A DNA stretch of 64,000 nt from CALAGJ01 sp964293305 (GCA_964293305.1 CAXYYO010000006.1:45122-109121); one strand, 5' to 3'. Shown: positions 1 through 7,848, numbered from the stretch's first letter. Notes: a model not told the origin generated them from the sequence alone. A program made the numbers and translations.

Positions 1-124
1 TTTAATAACTATCATAAATTTTAAATCAATATTTATTAGGCTTCGCCCAATGATTAATATATATTTTATTTCATTCTTTCAACATACTTTTAGATTTATA
101 CTATCCATATTTATGACACCATTG

Positions 125-197
125 TAAACCTGAACAGATTCGAACTGTTACTCGATAGTTTCTAAAACTATTGCCTCTTCCATTGGGCTACAGGCTT
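125..197 (-). tRNA. Divergent tRNA, anticodon UAG (Leu codons CUN)
   Basis: Read on the minus strand this folds as a full cloverleaf. The 7-bp acceptor stem is AAGCCTG with CAGGTTT (one G-T wobble). The D arm has a 3-bp stem and the GG pair in its loop. The anticodon stem is ATAGT/ACTAT with loop TTTAGAA, so the anticodon is UAG. The variable region is 5 nt, and the T arm is AACAG-TTCGAAT-CTGTT. The discriminator is A and no CCA is encoded. The anticodon predicts leucine (CUA/CUG codons), but bacterial tRNA-Leu normally carries a long variable arm, which is missing here. It is the last of four tRNA genes in transcription order. It may charge a non-leucine amino acid or be inactive; charging cannot be read from sequence. 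Confidence 0.72.
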
Positions 198-206
198 CTG
201 TACTTG

Positions 207-279
207 TCGGCCTCCTTGGATCTGAACCAATCATCTATTGCGTATAAGACAATTGCTTTATCCATTAAGCTAGAGACTA
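207..279 (-). tRNA. Divergent tRNA, anticodon UAU (Ile codon AUA), weak acceptor stem
   Basis: Cloverleaf on the minus strand. The D arm is GCTT/AAGC with GG in its loop. The anticodon stem is ATTGT/GCAAT with loop CTTATAC, giving anticodon UAU. The T arm has a 4-bp core around loop TTCAGAT. The acceptor stem is poor: positions 3 to 7 pair (with one wobble), but the top two positions are a T-G wobble and an A-C mismatch, and the first T-stem pair is also mismatched. UAU is rare in bacteria, where AUA is normally read by a lysidine-modified CAU tRNA. This is either a decaying gene or an unusual accessory tRNA. It lies 9 nt from the UAG tRNA. Confidence 0.58.
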
Positions 280-356
280 ATACTTATAAACATAAAGCAC
301 CTGAATCTAAATATCTTTATTTGTAAGAATAAGTAAAATCAAACCATTCATATAAG

Positions 357-379
357 GTTTTCAGCATTGAACTGAAAAC
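357..379. other. 8-bp hairpin resembling an isolated T arm
   Basis: GTTTTCAG and CTGAAAAC pair perfectly around a 7-nt loop. On the minus strand the loop reads TTCAATG, so the structure looks like a lone tRNA T arm with a stem extended beyond the normal 5 bp. The 28 bases between it and the 3' end of the tRNA-His gene are too few for the rest of a tRNA. It may be a remnant of another tRNA or a processing/stability hairpin between tRNA genes. There is no T-run, so it is not a classical terminator. Confidence 0.4.
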
Positions 380-407
380 TATCACAAAAAGTTTAGCTCC
401 AAAAGAA

Positions 408-482
408 TGGGTTGTCTTCGGGGATCGAACCCTGTTGTCCGCATGCACAGTGCGGTGCTTTACCATATAAGCTAAAGACAAC
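408..482 (-). tRNA. tRNA-His (GUG), divergent
   Basis: The minus strand gives GTTGTCTT pairing with AAGACAAC over 8 bp, followed by CCA. This matches the special histidine layout, with an encoded G-1 opposite C73 and an encoded CCA tail. The anticodon stem is CCGCA/TGCGG with loop CTGTGCA, anticodon GUG. The D arm is GCTT/AAGC with GG in the loop. The T arm shows GGG/CCC around TTCGATC but appears to lack one base in its 3' strand, leaving a bulged A. This is the best preserved of the four tRNAs in the cluster. It may be an extra histidine tRNA alongside a housekeeping copy elsewhere. Confidence 0.8.
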
Positions 483-636
483 ATATTGACATATTAGGGC
501 TGTATTTGAACAATACCAGCAGTGATACTTTCTGCCAAAATTGACCATACACTAATAAACCATTTTATTATAAACGAACTACATATTCATCTGAGAAAGA
601 TTCAATATTTGGGTTCATTTATACTTCCAATATCTG

Positions 637-708
637 TATAGCAGACAGGACTCGAACCTGCATCCTCTCCGTTCCAGGCGGAGTATCCAACCATTGGAAT
701 GCTGCTAT
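637..708 (-). tRNA. Divergent tRNA, anticodon UGG (Pro) with C33
   Basis: Acceptor stem ATAGCAG/CTGCTAT is perfect over 7 bp. The T arm is GCAGG-TTCGAGT-CCTGT. The anticodon stem CTCCG/CGGAG is perfect with loop CCTGGAA. Counting positions gives anticodon UGG (proline, CCA codons) but places C at position 33, where U is almost universal, and C instead of U at position 8. If the loop were read one base later the anticodon would be GGA (serine), but the variable region is only 5 nt. It is the first tRNA in the cluster in transcription order. Identity is uncertain; the fold is solid. Confidence 0.7.
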
Positions 709-730
709 ATATTTTTTTCATTCTTTACTC

Positions 731-767
731 ATAAATGCCCCCGCTGCAACTAACGGGGATCATTTAT
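731..767 (-). other. Hairpin with Shine-Dalgarno and tiny ORF upstream of tRNA cluster
   Basis: ATAAATG and CATTTAT flank a CCCC/GGGG stem, making one interrupted hairpin. On the minus strand it is preceded by AGAAGGAGAT (766-775), a strong Shine-Dalgarno match. An ATG follows at 763 and opens a 12-codon ORF ending at 725. Strong Shine-Dalgarno sites are uncommon in Bacteroidota. The element sits 17 to 60 bases upstream of the first tRNA, so it could be a leader of the tRNA transcript. It may also be coincidence. Confidence 0.3.
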
Positions 768-855
768 CTCCTTCTGCACCTAATATTTTTTGTGATTATT
801 TTTATACATGAATTTTTTATTTGAAAATGGTATTTGAAATGATTAACTACAATAA

Positions 856-883
856 AAAACCCGGTCAATATTGACCGGGTTTT
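856..883 (-). terminator. Perfect 14-bp inverted-repeat terminator
   Basis: AAAACCCGGTCAAT is followed directly by its reverse complement. On the minus strand the stem is followed by six T residues, so it can act as an intrinsic terminator for the broken small gene ending at 902. The plus strand has only a short T-run. Confidence 0.75.
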
Positions 884-901
884 CCTGCATGCATAATGAT
901 A

Positions 902-1198
902 CTATGCATGTATATAATCCGGTCGTAAAAAATTGAGATCAATTTCATTTCCTATAAAAAATACTGTGGGTTTATGCTGTGCATTCCCATAGCAATCAGG
1001 GTATGATTTTAGATCAAACCTGCCACTATTAAATCGTGTATGTTGTAAATAATTCAGCATTTTATTTTTTTCATTTATTATAGATTCTAAATATTTATTT
1101 ATACATAAAATGGGTTCAACTTTTTTTTTAATTATTTGAAAAATAATTTTTTTAATATCTTATTATCTTTCAAATTCAATTGCTAAAACCCTTGCCAT
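902..1198 (-). pseudogene. Broken small gene, unknown family
   Basis: One reading frame on the minus strand runs from ATG at 1198 to a stop at 902 (98 codons) and is interrupted only by two adjacent TAA codons after residue 11 (MARVLAIEFER). The following 85 codons look protein-like, with segments such as KKKVEPILCINKYL and NEIDLNFLRPDYIHA, and are followed by a hairpin terminator at 856-883. An internal ATG at 1060 would give an intact 52-residue product. Runs of A around 1125 and 1150 offer obvious frameshift sites, so the original reading frame may have differed there. I do not recognise the family. Either a decayed gene or a short gene with a later start. Confidence 0.45.
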
Positions 1199-1212
1199 TA
1201 CTGCATTTAAAC

Positions 1213-1237
1213 AAAAACCCCGGCAGTCTTGCCGGGG
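1213..1237 (-). terminator. GC-rich hairpin terminator
   Basis: CCCCGGCA and TGCCGGGG form an 8-bp stem with a 4-nt loop. On the minus strand it is followed by TTTTTGTTT, fitting an intrinsic terminator for leftward transcription from the M13 peptidase gene or the tiny ORF at 1263-1352. Confidence 0.75.
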
Positions 1238-1262
1238 CTATTATATTGAATTCGTTATTAAC

Positions 1263-1352
1263 TTATTCGATGTGATAGCTTGCCCGACAATTAGTAAAGT
1301 CAACTCTGGGACTAAACCAATTTTTTGTTATATGTGATACTTGTTTATGCAT
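1263..1352 (-). CDS. Tiny ORF carrying a degenerate copy of the dispersed VDF-coding motif
   Basis: A 29-codon ORF from ATG at 1352 whose product contains WFSPRVDFTNCRA. It ends 26 bases before a hairpin terminator. The bases CCCAGAGTTGACTTT (reverse complement of 1296-1310) resemble the dispersed element whose exact copies lie at 22891, 35659 and 39205. The match to the 22891 copy extends to TTGTxGGGCAA. There is no clear ribosome binding site. It could be a real short peptide, a remnant of a larger gene, or a non-coding element that happens to be open in this frame. Confidence 0.25.
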   Translation of the reverse strand: MHKQVSHITKNWFSPRVDFTNCRASYHIE

Positions 1353-1689
1353 TTTTTTTATTGCTGTGCAAAGATGAAAGTATTTATATGATGTTACCAA
1401 ATTTATTTTTATTTTTTTCAAAAAAAGTTTTTCTTGAAAAAAATGATACCCATTTATTTAAAAAAAAAACATCAACAATTTAATTTGATAGATCATCAAA
1501 AAATATAAAAAATTAATCATTGGAATATCTAGAAAAAAAATAAATTTTATGACAACATTTTTTATGATGTATAAGCATTCATTTTAAAAGGTATCATGCT
1601 ACCTTCATCATTGTTTTTCGAAACAAAATCATTGACTATCATCCGCAAGTTGAAAATTCTAATATATAAATGCATTCACTTAAACAGGC
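1353..1689. other. AT-rich spacer, no gene recognised
   Basis: Long A and T runs (for example around 1426-1470 and 1538-1560). I see no tRNA, convincing ORF or hairpin. It separates the tRNA-bearing segment from the M13 peptidase gene. The base composition differs visibly from the coding region to the right. Confidence 0.5.
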
Positions 1690-3717
1690 TTACCAAATAT
1701 GCACCCTTGCAGAATCTGGCAAATACATTTTATCTCCGGCTTTTACATCAAACACTTTATAAAATGCATCTACATCTTGCATGGGTCCGTTTACCCTATA
1801 CTTGGCAGGGCTATGAACATCTGTAAGCACCCTGCTTCTCAAACTCTCCGGTGTACTTTGACTCAGCCATCCTAAAGCATATCCTAAGAAATAACGCTGT
1901 GCAGGTGTAAGCCCACCAATAGGTATGTTTGCTTTATACTGTTCTGTTTTTACAAATGCATCCCACCCTAATAAAATTCCACCCAAATCTGCAATATTTT
2001 CTCCTAGTGTGGCACGTCCATTTATATATAAACTATCAATCACTCTAAAGCCATTAAACTGCTTTACCATAACATCAGCTTTCTTTCCAAATTTTTCTTC
2101 ATCTGCTTTTGACCACCAGCTTACCAAATTTCCTTTTTCATCAAACTGTCTTCCTTCATCATCAAAGCCATGTGTTATTTCATGACCAATTGTGCTTGCT
2201 GCTGCATAGCCATAAACCAATGCATCATCTAATTCATCATCCTTATATCCGGGCACAGTAAATATTCCAGCAGGGAGTACAATTTCATTATTGCTAGGAT
2301 TATAATATGCATTATAAGTTTGTGGAAACATATCCCACTCATCTTTATCCACTGGTTTGCCCAGCTTATTGATTTCATAAGCATGCCACCAATTTCTTGC
2401 ATTTATGATATTTGACACATAGCTATCGGGCATAATTTTCATGGCACTAAAGTCCTTCCATTTTTCCGGATATCCTACTTTCTTACTGATGCTGGCAAGC
2501 TTTGTATATGCCCTTTCTTTTGTAGCAGTGCTCATCCAATCTAAAGATGTAATTCTTTCTTTCAAAGCAGTGCGTATGGCCTCTACAAGATTGCTATATC
2601 GAAGGCGTGCAGTACTGTCAAAATATTCCTTCACATAAAGTTTACCCATTAATTCCCCCATCATATTTTCTTGATCACCAATGACTCTTTTCCAGCGAAG
2701 CTTACGTTGCTTAGCACCACTCAATAGTTTGCTAAAAGCAAATGCTTCCTTACCCACGGTATCTGGTAATGCGTAGTCAAAAGCATCTACCACTCTATAT
2801 TGCATATATGATTTCCAAGTACCAATTGGCATAGAAGAAAGGAGGCCATTGAGTGCTGTATAATATTCCGGCTGCCCCACAATTACAGAGTCTGTTTTGA
2901 CTATGCCATTTGTTGCAAAATAGGATTGCCAATTGATAGCTGATGCCATTTTTGGTAAATCAGTAAACGCCATTTTATTATAGTTGGCATAAGGATTTCT
3001 CAGATCTTCTAATTTTCTGTGAGCAGCAGCTAGCTTGGTTTCAAGCATCATAATTTGTATTGAAGCAGCATCAGCGTCTGCCTGCTTGGCACCACTTAGT
3101 TGTAATACATTACTAATATGCTTTACATAAGCTGCACGGATAGCAGTATTACTACTATCTGTTGTAAAATAATATTCTCGTTCTGGTAGTCCTAAACCTC
3201 CCTGCCATAAATGCAAAGCATATTGTTCGCTGTTTTTGGCATCCTGATAGATACCAGTAGATATGGGGCTTTCGACACCAGAAATATTTAGTGCAGCCAT
3301 CACTGCTACAAGGTCTGGCATAGAGGCCGCCTTATTGATTTTATCCAGCATGGGTTGTATAGGTTTCATGCCTTCATTCTCTATTTGTGCAGAGTCCATA
3401 GCCGCTTTATAGTAGTCGCCAATAATTTGCTCTGCACTACCGGCTGAAGACTTGGCAGCACCAGCAGTTTCTGCAATGAGTTGTAACCGTTTGAGGTTTT
3501 CTTCAATGACTAAATTGCCAATACCCCAGGAACTTTGATCTCCCGGTATTGCATTGTTTTTAAGCCATCCGCCGCAGGCGTACTGAAAAAAATCATCCGC
3601 AGGATTTACGGTTGTGTCTAAATGAGCTGCAAGAATATCCGCTTTTTCTACGGATGTATTACAAGCATATAAAGCAGTGCATAGTGCAGCTGCAAAGCAT
3701 AAATTTTTTAGGTGCAT
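1690..3717 (-). CDS. pepO: M13 family zinc endopeptidase (PepO/neprilysin-like) lipoprotein
   Basis: A 675-residue secreted metallopeptidase that cleaves oligopeptides, predicted to be anchored as a lipoprotein. The signal peptide ends in the lipobox LYAC (Cys19). The long N-terminal M13 domain is followed by the catalytic part with NAYYNP and PAGI segments. The zinc motif HEITH is at 512-516 and the third ligand is in GENIADLGG (Glu573). The family-typical ending near a C-terminal Trp is present. The length fits M13 proteins (about 650-700). It is transcribed alone to the left, with a hairpin terminator further downstream at 1213-1237. The start is clear from the signal peptide. The family assignment is firm; the gene name is by analogy. 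Confidence 0.95.
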   Translation of the reverse strand: MHLKNLCFAAALCTALYACNTSVEKADILAAHLDTTVNPADDFFQYACGGWLKNNAIPGDQSSWGIGNLVIEENLKRLQLIAETAGAAKSSAGSAEQIIGDYYKAAMDSAQIENEGMKPIQPMLDKINKAASMPDLVAVMAALNISGVESPISTGIYQDAKNSEQYALHLWQGGLGLPEREYYFTTDSSNTAIRAAYVKHISNVLQLSGAKQADADAASIQIMMLETKLAAAHRKLEDLRNPYANYNKMAFTDLPKMASAINWQSYFATNGIVKTDSVIVGQPEYYTALNGLLSSMPIGTWKSYMQYRVVDAFDYALPDTVGKEAFAFSKLLSGAKQRKLRWKRVIGDQENMMGELMGKLYVKEYFDSTARLRYSNLVEAIRTALKERITSLDWMSTATKERAYTKLASISKKVGYPEKWKDFSAMKIMPDSYVSNIINARNWWHAYEINKLGKPVDKDEWDMFPQTYNAYYNPSNNEIVLPAGIFTVPGYKDDELDDALVYGYAAASTIGHEITHGFDDEGRQFDEKGNLVSWWSKADEEKFGKKADVMVKQFNGFRVIDSLYINGRATLGENIADLGGILLGWDAFVKTEQYKANIPIGGLTPAQRYFLGYALGWLSQSTPESLRSRVLTDVHSPAKYRVNGPMQDVDAFYKVFDVKAGDKMYLPDSARVHIW

Positions 3718-3887
3718 ATTAGAATTTGAAGAGGTGAATGTAGGGAAATAGGTTGGTGATATTACAAATCATGTATAAGCTTTAGTCTTGCGCCAGTTTA
3801 ATCGTGTAATAATTACATTATAATTTAATTCCCCTAATTTGCGGCTTCTAAAATCAAAAAGCACAAACGAAAAATCGAAATATCATT

Positions 3888-5540
3888 ATGGACTTTAGAA
3901 ATTTCACACTGCCCTATCAGGTTGATGATCGTTATTCAAAAAAAGTAGCATACTTCTCAATGGAGTTTGCCGTTCATCAGCCCTTAAAAATTTACAGCGG
4001 TGGATTAGGTTTTTTATCGGGCTCCCATTTGCGTAGCGCTTATGAGTTGAGGCAGAATATGATTGGTGTAGGTATATTATGGAAATACGGATACTATGAC
4101 CAAGCACGGAATCAGGATCAAACGCTGCATGTATCTTGGATGGAAAAAGTTTATAGTTTTTTACAAGACACAGGTATCAAATTTCAAATCAATGTACATG
4201 AGCATCCTGTTTGGGTAAAAGCCTATTATTTAAGTCCTGATACTTTTAATACAGCACCGCTATTTTTACTTAGTACAGATTTGCCGGAGAATGATTATGT
4301 ATCTCAAACCATTTCCCATAGATTGTATGATGCTAACCTCAGCACTAAAGTAGCTCAGTTTATTTTACTTGGCGTGGGTGGAGCTAAACTTATAGACGAA
4401 TTAGGCTTCAATCCGGATTTGTATCATTTGAATGAGGCTCATGGCATTTCATCAGCATTTTATTTATTACAGAAATATAAAACTGTTGAAAAATTGCGCA
4501 AGCATCTTGTTTTTACTACGCATACGCCTGAAGAGGCTGGCAATGAAAAACACGATATTCATTTATGCCATAAGATGAGTTATTTCTGTGGAATGAGCAT
4601 TGATGAAGTGAAACAAATTACTGGCATAAGTGATGATGAATTCAATCATTCATTGGTGGCATTACGTTTTGCAAAATTGGCAAATGGAGTTTCCCAATTG
4701 CATGGCCATGTAAGCAGGGAAATGTGGAAAAAATATGCTAATATCTGCCAAATTATTTCGATTACAAATGCACAAAACTGGCGTTACTGGGCCGACAAAC
4801 AATTGTATCGTGCACAGGAGGATAATAATGATTATGCATTTGACGATAGAAAAAAATACCTTAAAAAAAGAGCCTTTGATATAGTGGCAGATCAAACAGG
4901 TAAAGTATTTGATCCTAATGTACTTACTATTGTATGGGCACGTCGTTTTGCCGGATACAAAAGAGCAGATTTTCTGTCACAGGATATGCAACGCTTTAAT
5001 GCATTGTTGTCCAATACAAATATGCCTGTTCAAATTATATGGGCTGGAAAGCCATACCCATTAGACTATCCCGCCATTTCTCAATTTAATAATTTGGTAC
5101 ATCTGAGTAAAAACTATAACAATGTAGCCGTGTTGGTTGGTTATGAATTAGGACTCAGTAAAAGATTAAAACAAGCAGCAGATATTTGGTTGAATAACCC
5201 ACGTGTACCTAGAGAAGCAAGTGGCACAAGTGGTATGACTGCGGCTATGAATGGCGCAGTGAATTTTTCTACCGATGATGGATGGATACCGGAGTTTATC
5301 AACCAAGGTAATAATGGATTTGTGGTACCGAAAGCGGATTATCACAATATGACTATTCAAGATCAGGACGATTATGATTTAAAGACATTATATGATATCC
5401 TCAATAGACAAATACTTCCTATCTATTACAATAGCCCAGACACTTGGCGCCAGATTGTAAAGAATGGTATGCGTGACGTGAGGTTTAGGTTTGACAGTAA
5501 TCGTATGGCGCATGAATACTATGAATTATTATATAAATAA
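3888..5540 (+). CDS. glgP: Alpha-glucan phosphorylase family protein (short GT35 type)
   Basis: A 550-residue member of the short alpha-glucan phosphorylase group (TIGR02094-like). These enzymes release glucose-1-phosphate from alpha-1,4-glucan using pyridoxal phosphate (PLP). Visible landmarks are KVAYFSMEFAVH near the N terminus, HLNEAHG, TTHTPEEAGNE, VWARRFAGYKR and EASGTSGMTAAMNG. In classical members the last motif carries the PLP-binding lysine directly after GM; here that residue is Thr451. So the protein may not bind PLP in the usual way. The product is shorter than E. coli-type phosphorylases (about 800 residues) but normal for this group. It is monocistronic, with a strong terminator 13 bp downstream. 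No other glycogen gene lies nearby. The fold assignment is secure; phosphorylase activity is inference. Confidence 0.88.
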   Translation: MDFRNFTLPYQVDDRYSKKVAYFSMEFAVHQPLKIYSGGLGFLSGSHLRSAYELRQNMIGVGILWKYGYYDQARNQDQTLHVSWMEKVYSFLQDTGIKFQINVHEHPVWVKAYYLSPDTFNTAPLFLLSTDLPENDYVSQTISHRLYDANLSTKVAQFILLGVGGAKLIDELGFNPDLYHLNEAHGISSAFYLLQKYKTVEKLRKHLVFTTHTPEEAGNEKHDIHLCHKMSYFCGMSIDEVKQITGISDDEFNHSLVALRFAKLANGVSQLHGHVSREMWKKYANICQIISITNAQNWRYWADKQLYRAQEDNNDYAFDDRKKYLKKRAFDIVADQTGKVFDPNVLTIVWARRFAGYKRADFLSQDMQRFNALLSNTNMPVQIIWAGKPYPLDYPAISQFNNLVHLSKNYNNVAVLVGYELGLSKRLKQAADIWLNNPRVPREASGTSGMTAAMNGAVNFSTDDGWIPEFINQGNNGFVVPKADYHNMTIQDQDDYDLKTLYDILNRQILPIYYNSPDTWRQIVKNGMRDVRFRFDSNRMAHEYYELLYK

Positions 5541-5552
5541 AAGGTACTAAGC

Positions 5553-5586
5553 AAAAAAGCGGGAATTAAATATCCCGCTTTTTTTT
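5553..5586 (+). terminator. Intrinsic terminator of the glgP-like gene
   Basis: AAAAAAGCGGGA and its complement form a 12-bp stem with an 8-nt loop, ending in a run of T. It begins 13 bases after the stop codon of the phosphorylase gene. Confidence 0.9.
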
Positions 5587-5779
5587 GTAAAGCTGCATAG
5601 CATCGTGACATTTGAAATTAAAATTCAATAATAATAATTTGGAGCATGTAGATGGAATCTAGATAAATATTGGCCTTAATGATTTTGATTCATGTGTAAA
5701 AATATAGCGGTGTATATCCCATTAAAATAGATTGATACCTCCATTTCTTCTCGACTAAAAATAATCAAACATTTTAATT

Positions 5780-7066
5780 TTAATCAATTGCAAGCAGCCA
5801 TTCCCACAATGCGTGCCAGTCCATATTATCTGTATCTGATGTAAGGAAATGGTTGTGAAAAATAACGGTACAGATGCCTCCTGTTTGCTTCAATAATTGA
5901 ATATAATTTCCTAACTGCTGCTGCGCCGCTGCGGGTGTTTTTTTTTCATTAAAAATACAGTTTGCATCCATCCAGCAAAAGGGATGAATCATGAGAGGTG
6001 TAGCTGTATTTGTACTTAAATCAAACCATGTAAATGGTCTGCTATAAGACGCTCTAAATCCATTTATACCGCCATAACCCATAGAGAAATCTGTTGAAAT
6101 GCCTGTGGCAATAAGTGCTTGATATATATAAGGCAAAATCATTAAAATATAATGCTGCCGGCTGAGCAATACGGGTTTTCCTGCTATAGCTTCTAGTGTA
6201 CTTTTCTCCTGCAATAAAATATTTTTCCCATCATTACTTTTGGCCGAAGGATGAAGCCCCACATGACATGTATTTGCAAGTTTTTTTATTAATTGTTGGA
6301 GTTCTTTTTTTGAGGGTGAAATATTTTTATCATGGCCTTTTTGATTTGCTGCCATTAGGAAAAAAAAGATTGCAGGTATTTGTCTTTTTTTATGGGTATA
6401 GAGTAAGTGGTCAAACAAATCAAAGGGGTCTTTTTTTGCACCAGACAATACGGCCATGCGCTCTACTATTTGTTTTGCATTCATTTGCATAATATCCTTC
6501 AACCATCCACCACAATTTCTGAAAAATCCTTTGCTTTTATATTTGAATGCTATGTCTATATCATAACTTACAATTATTTTTGATTCTGCTTTTTTATAAA
6601 TATAAGTTTCATCTATATCATGCAGTGCCCCATGCAAAACTTGCTGCCATTGCTCTATTAGAGGCTGATCTAAAAAATGATATTTGTAAGCGATACTGTT
6701 TGTAAAATCATATCTACCATAATTATCTTTTTCATGAGGCAAATATTCTTCATACCTAGTGATGAGATAAAAAGATGCGGCAAAAACATCAAATGGTATA
6801 GCACCTTTTGTTTCAAAGAAAACAGGAAGATGATTCCATTCTTTTATTTCTATTTTCTGCTGCGCAATGTTTGTTTCAGATAAAATACCCTGTGGAATAA
6901 TTTGTAATGATTTACTACCACCAGCTTTATTACTGTAGTTTATACAAAGCTGCTCAGAGTGAAGAACAGACTGATCTGTGCTTAGGATATATTGATCTTT
7001 TCCCATCAATATATCAGCAATATAAATAAGTCTGCTACTGATGGATTTTGTGTAAAACCATATCAT
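5780..7066 (-). CDS. Polysaccharide deacetylase family protein with N-terminal extension (DUF7033-like)
   Basis: 428 residues. The first 150 or so resemble the N-terminal region found in Bacteroidota polysaccharide deacetylase-like proteins (ITRYEEYLPHEKDNYGRYD). The C-terminal half has a carbohydrate-esterase-4-like layout: YDID for the metal-binding aspartates, HVGLHPSAKSN for the histidine region, LSRQHYI, and GYGGINGFRAS near the arginine region. No signal peptide is evident, so it is probably cytoplasmic or peripheral. The gene is divergent from a second deacetylase gene starting at 7168 (101-bp gap). This suggests a shared role in modifying a surface or exopolysaccharide, but the substrate is unknown. 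Confidence 0.75.
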   Translation of the reverse strand: MIWFYTKSISSRLIYIADILMGKDQYILSTDQSVLHSEQLCINYSNKAGGSKSLQIIPQGILSETNIAQQKIEIKEWNHLPVFFETKGAIPFDVFAASFYLITRYEEYLPHEKDNYGRYDFTNSIAYKYHFLDQPLIEQWQQVLHGALHDIDETYIYKKAESKIIVSYDIDIAFKYKSKGFFRNCGGWLKDIMQMNAKQIVERMAVLSGAKKDPFDLFDHLLYTHKKRQIPAIFFFLMAANQKGHDKNISPSKKELQQLIKKLANTCHVGLHPSAKSNDGKNILLQEKSTLEAIAGKPVLLSRQHYILMILPYIYQALIATGISTDFSMGYGGINGFRASYSRPFTWFDLSTNTATPLMIHPFCWMDANCIFNEKKTPAAAQQQLGNYIQLLKQTGGICTVIFHNHFLTSDTDNMDWHALWEWLLAID

Positions 7067-7167
7067 TTTTCAAACATAAAAGTTTTGATGTTAAAGCAAT
7101 AAAATAAAATTTGAAAATGTGCATAAACAATTAAAAATAAAATCGATTAGGCTATTATTTTTACGCC

Positions 7168-7803
7168 ATGTTTTATTTTGTAAAAACACCTCTTGCTGTA
7201 AGAGCCTTTCATAAAGATCGAACTTGGAGCATGCCTGCCAAAGACAATGAAGTTTATCTAACATTTGATGATGGGCCGCATCCCACCATCACTCCATTCG
7301 TACTTGATTTACTAAAGCAATACAATGCTAAAGCTACATTTTTTTGTGTGGGGGCCAATGTGAAAAAATATCCACAGATATACCAAAATATTTTAAACGG
7401 AGGTCATACTACAGGCAATCATACATTTAGACATTTAAATGGATGGCAGTCCCATACAGGACCTTATATCAGCGATGTAGGTTTTTCTTTGAGGTATATA
7501 GCCTCTCATTTGTTTAGACCACCTTATGGAAAAATATCTCCTTTTCAATCCAAACTTTTAAGGGAAAGAGGAATTGATAATATTAAATTTAAGATCATAA
7601 TGTGGGATGTACTGAGTGGAGATTTTGATCATAATATTGATGCCATTACCTGCGAAAAAAATGTAATAAAAAATACTAAACCCGGCAGCATAGTTGTATT
7701 TCACGACAGCGATAAAGCTTGGCCTAGATTAGAAGTAGCATTACCGTCAGTTTTAAAAAACTTAAGCGAAAGGGGATTTATTTTTAAGTCAATCCCTTCC
7801 TGA
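7168..7803 (+). CDS. NodB-type polysaccharide deacetylase
   Basis: A 211-residue single-domain carbohydrate esterase family 4 protein, which removes N-acetyl groups from amino-sugar polymers using a metal. All five motifs are visible in order: TFDDGP (general base and metal aspartate), GNHTFRH (metal histidines), RPPYG, WDVLSGD and VFHDS. There is no signal peptide or membrane anchor, which is common for the Bacteroidota version. The upstream gene is the divergent DUF7033-like deacetylase. The downstream convergent gene is priA, with a 45-bp gap. Peptidoglycan, chitin-like and surface polysaccharide substrates are all possible. Confidence 0.9.
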   Translation: MFYFVKTPLAVRAFHKDRTWSMPAKDNEVYLTFDDGPHPTITPFVLDLLKQYNAKATFFCVGANVKKYPQIYQNILNGGHTTGNHTFRHLNGWQSHTGPYISDVGFSLRYIASHLFRPPYGKISPFQSKLLRERGIDNIKFKIIMWDVLSGDFDHNIDAITCEKNVIKNTKPGSIVVFHDSDKAWPRLEVALPSVLKNLSERGFIFKSIPS

Positions 7804-7848
7804 TTGCACAGATAGTTATAACAGTATAATTTGATAGATTTTATATCC

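Noticed and set aside
125..197. Stop-codon reassignment suggested by the UAG anticodon tRNA
   Set aside because: Anticodon UAG reads CUA/CUG, not the UAG stop. All clear genes in the window end at ordinary stops without internal in-frame TAG.
494..555. A fifth tRNA on the minus strand
   Set aside because: Ends TTAGTGT/GCCCTAA pair in 6 of 7 positions and a T-arm-like hairpin exists, but the span is only 62 bases and no D or anticodon arm with U33 fits.
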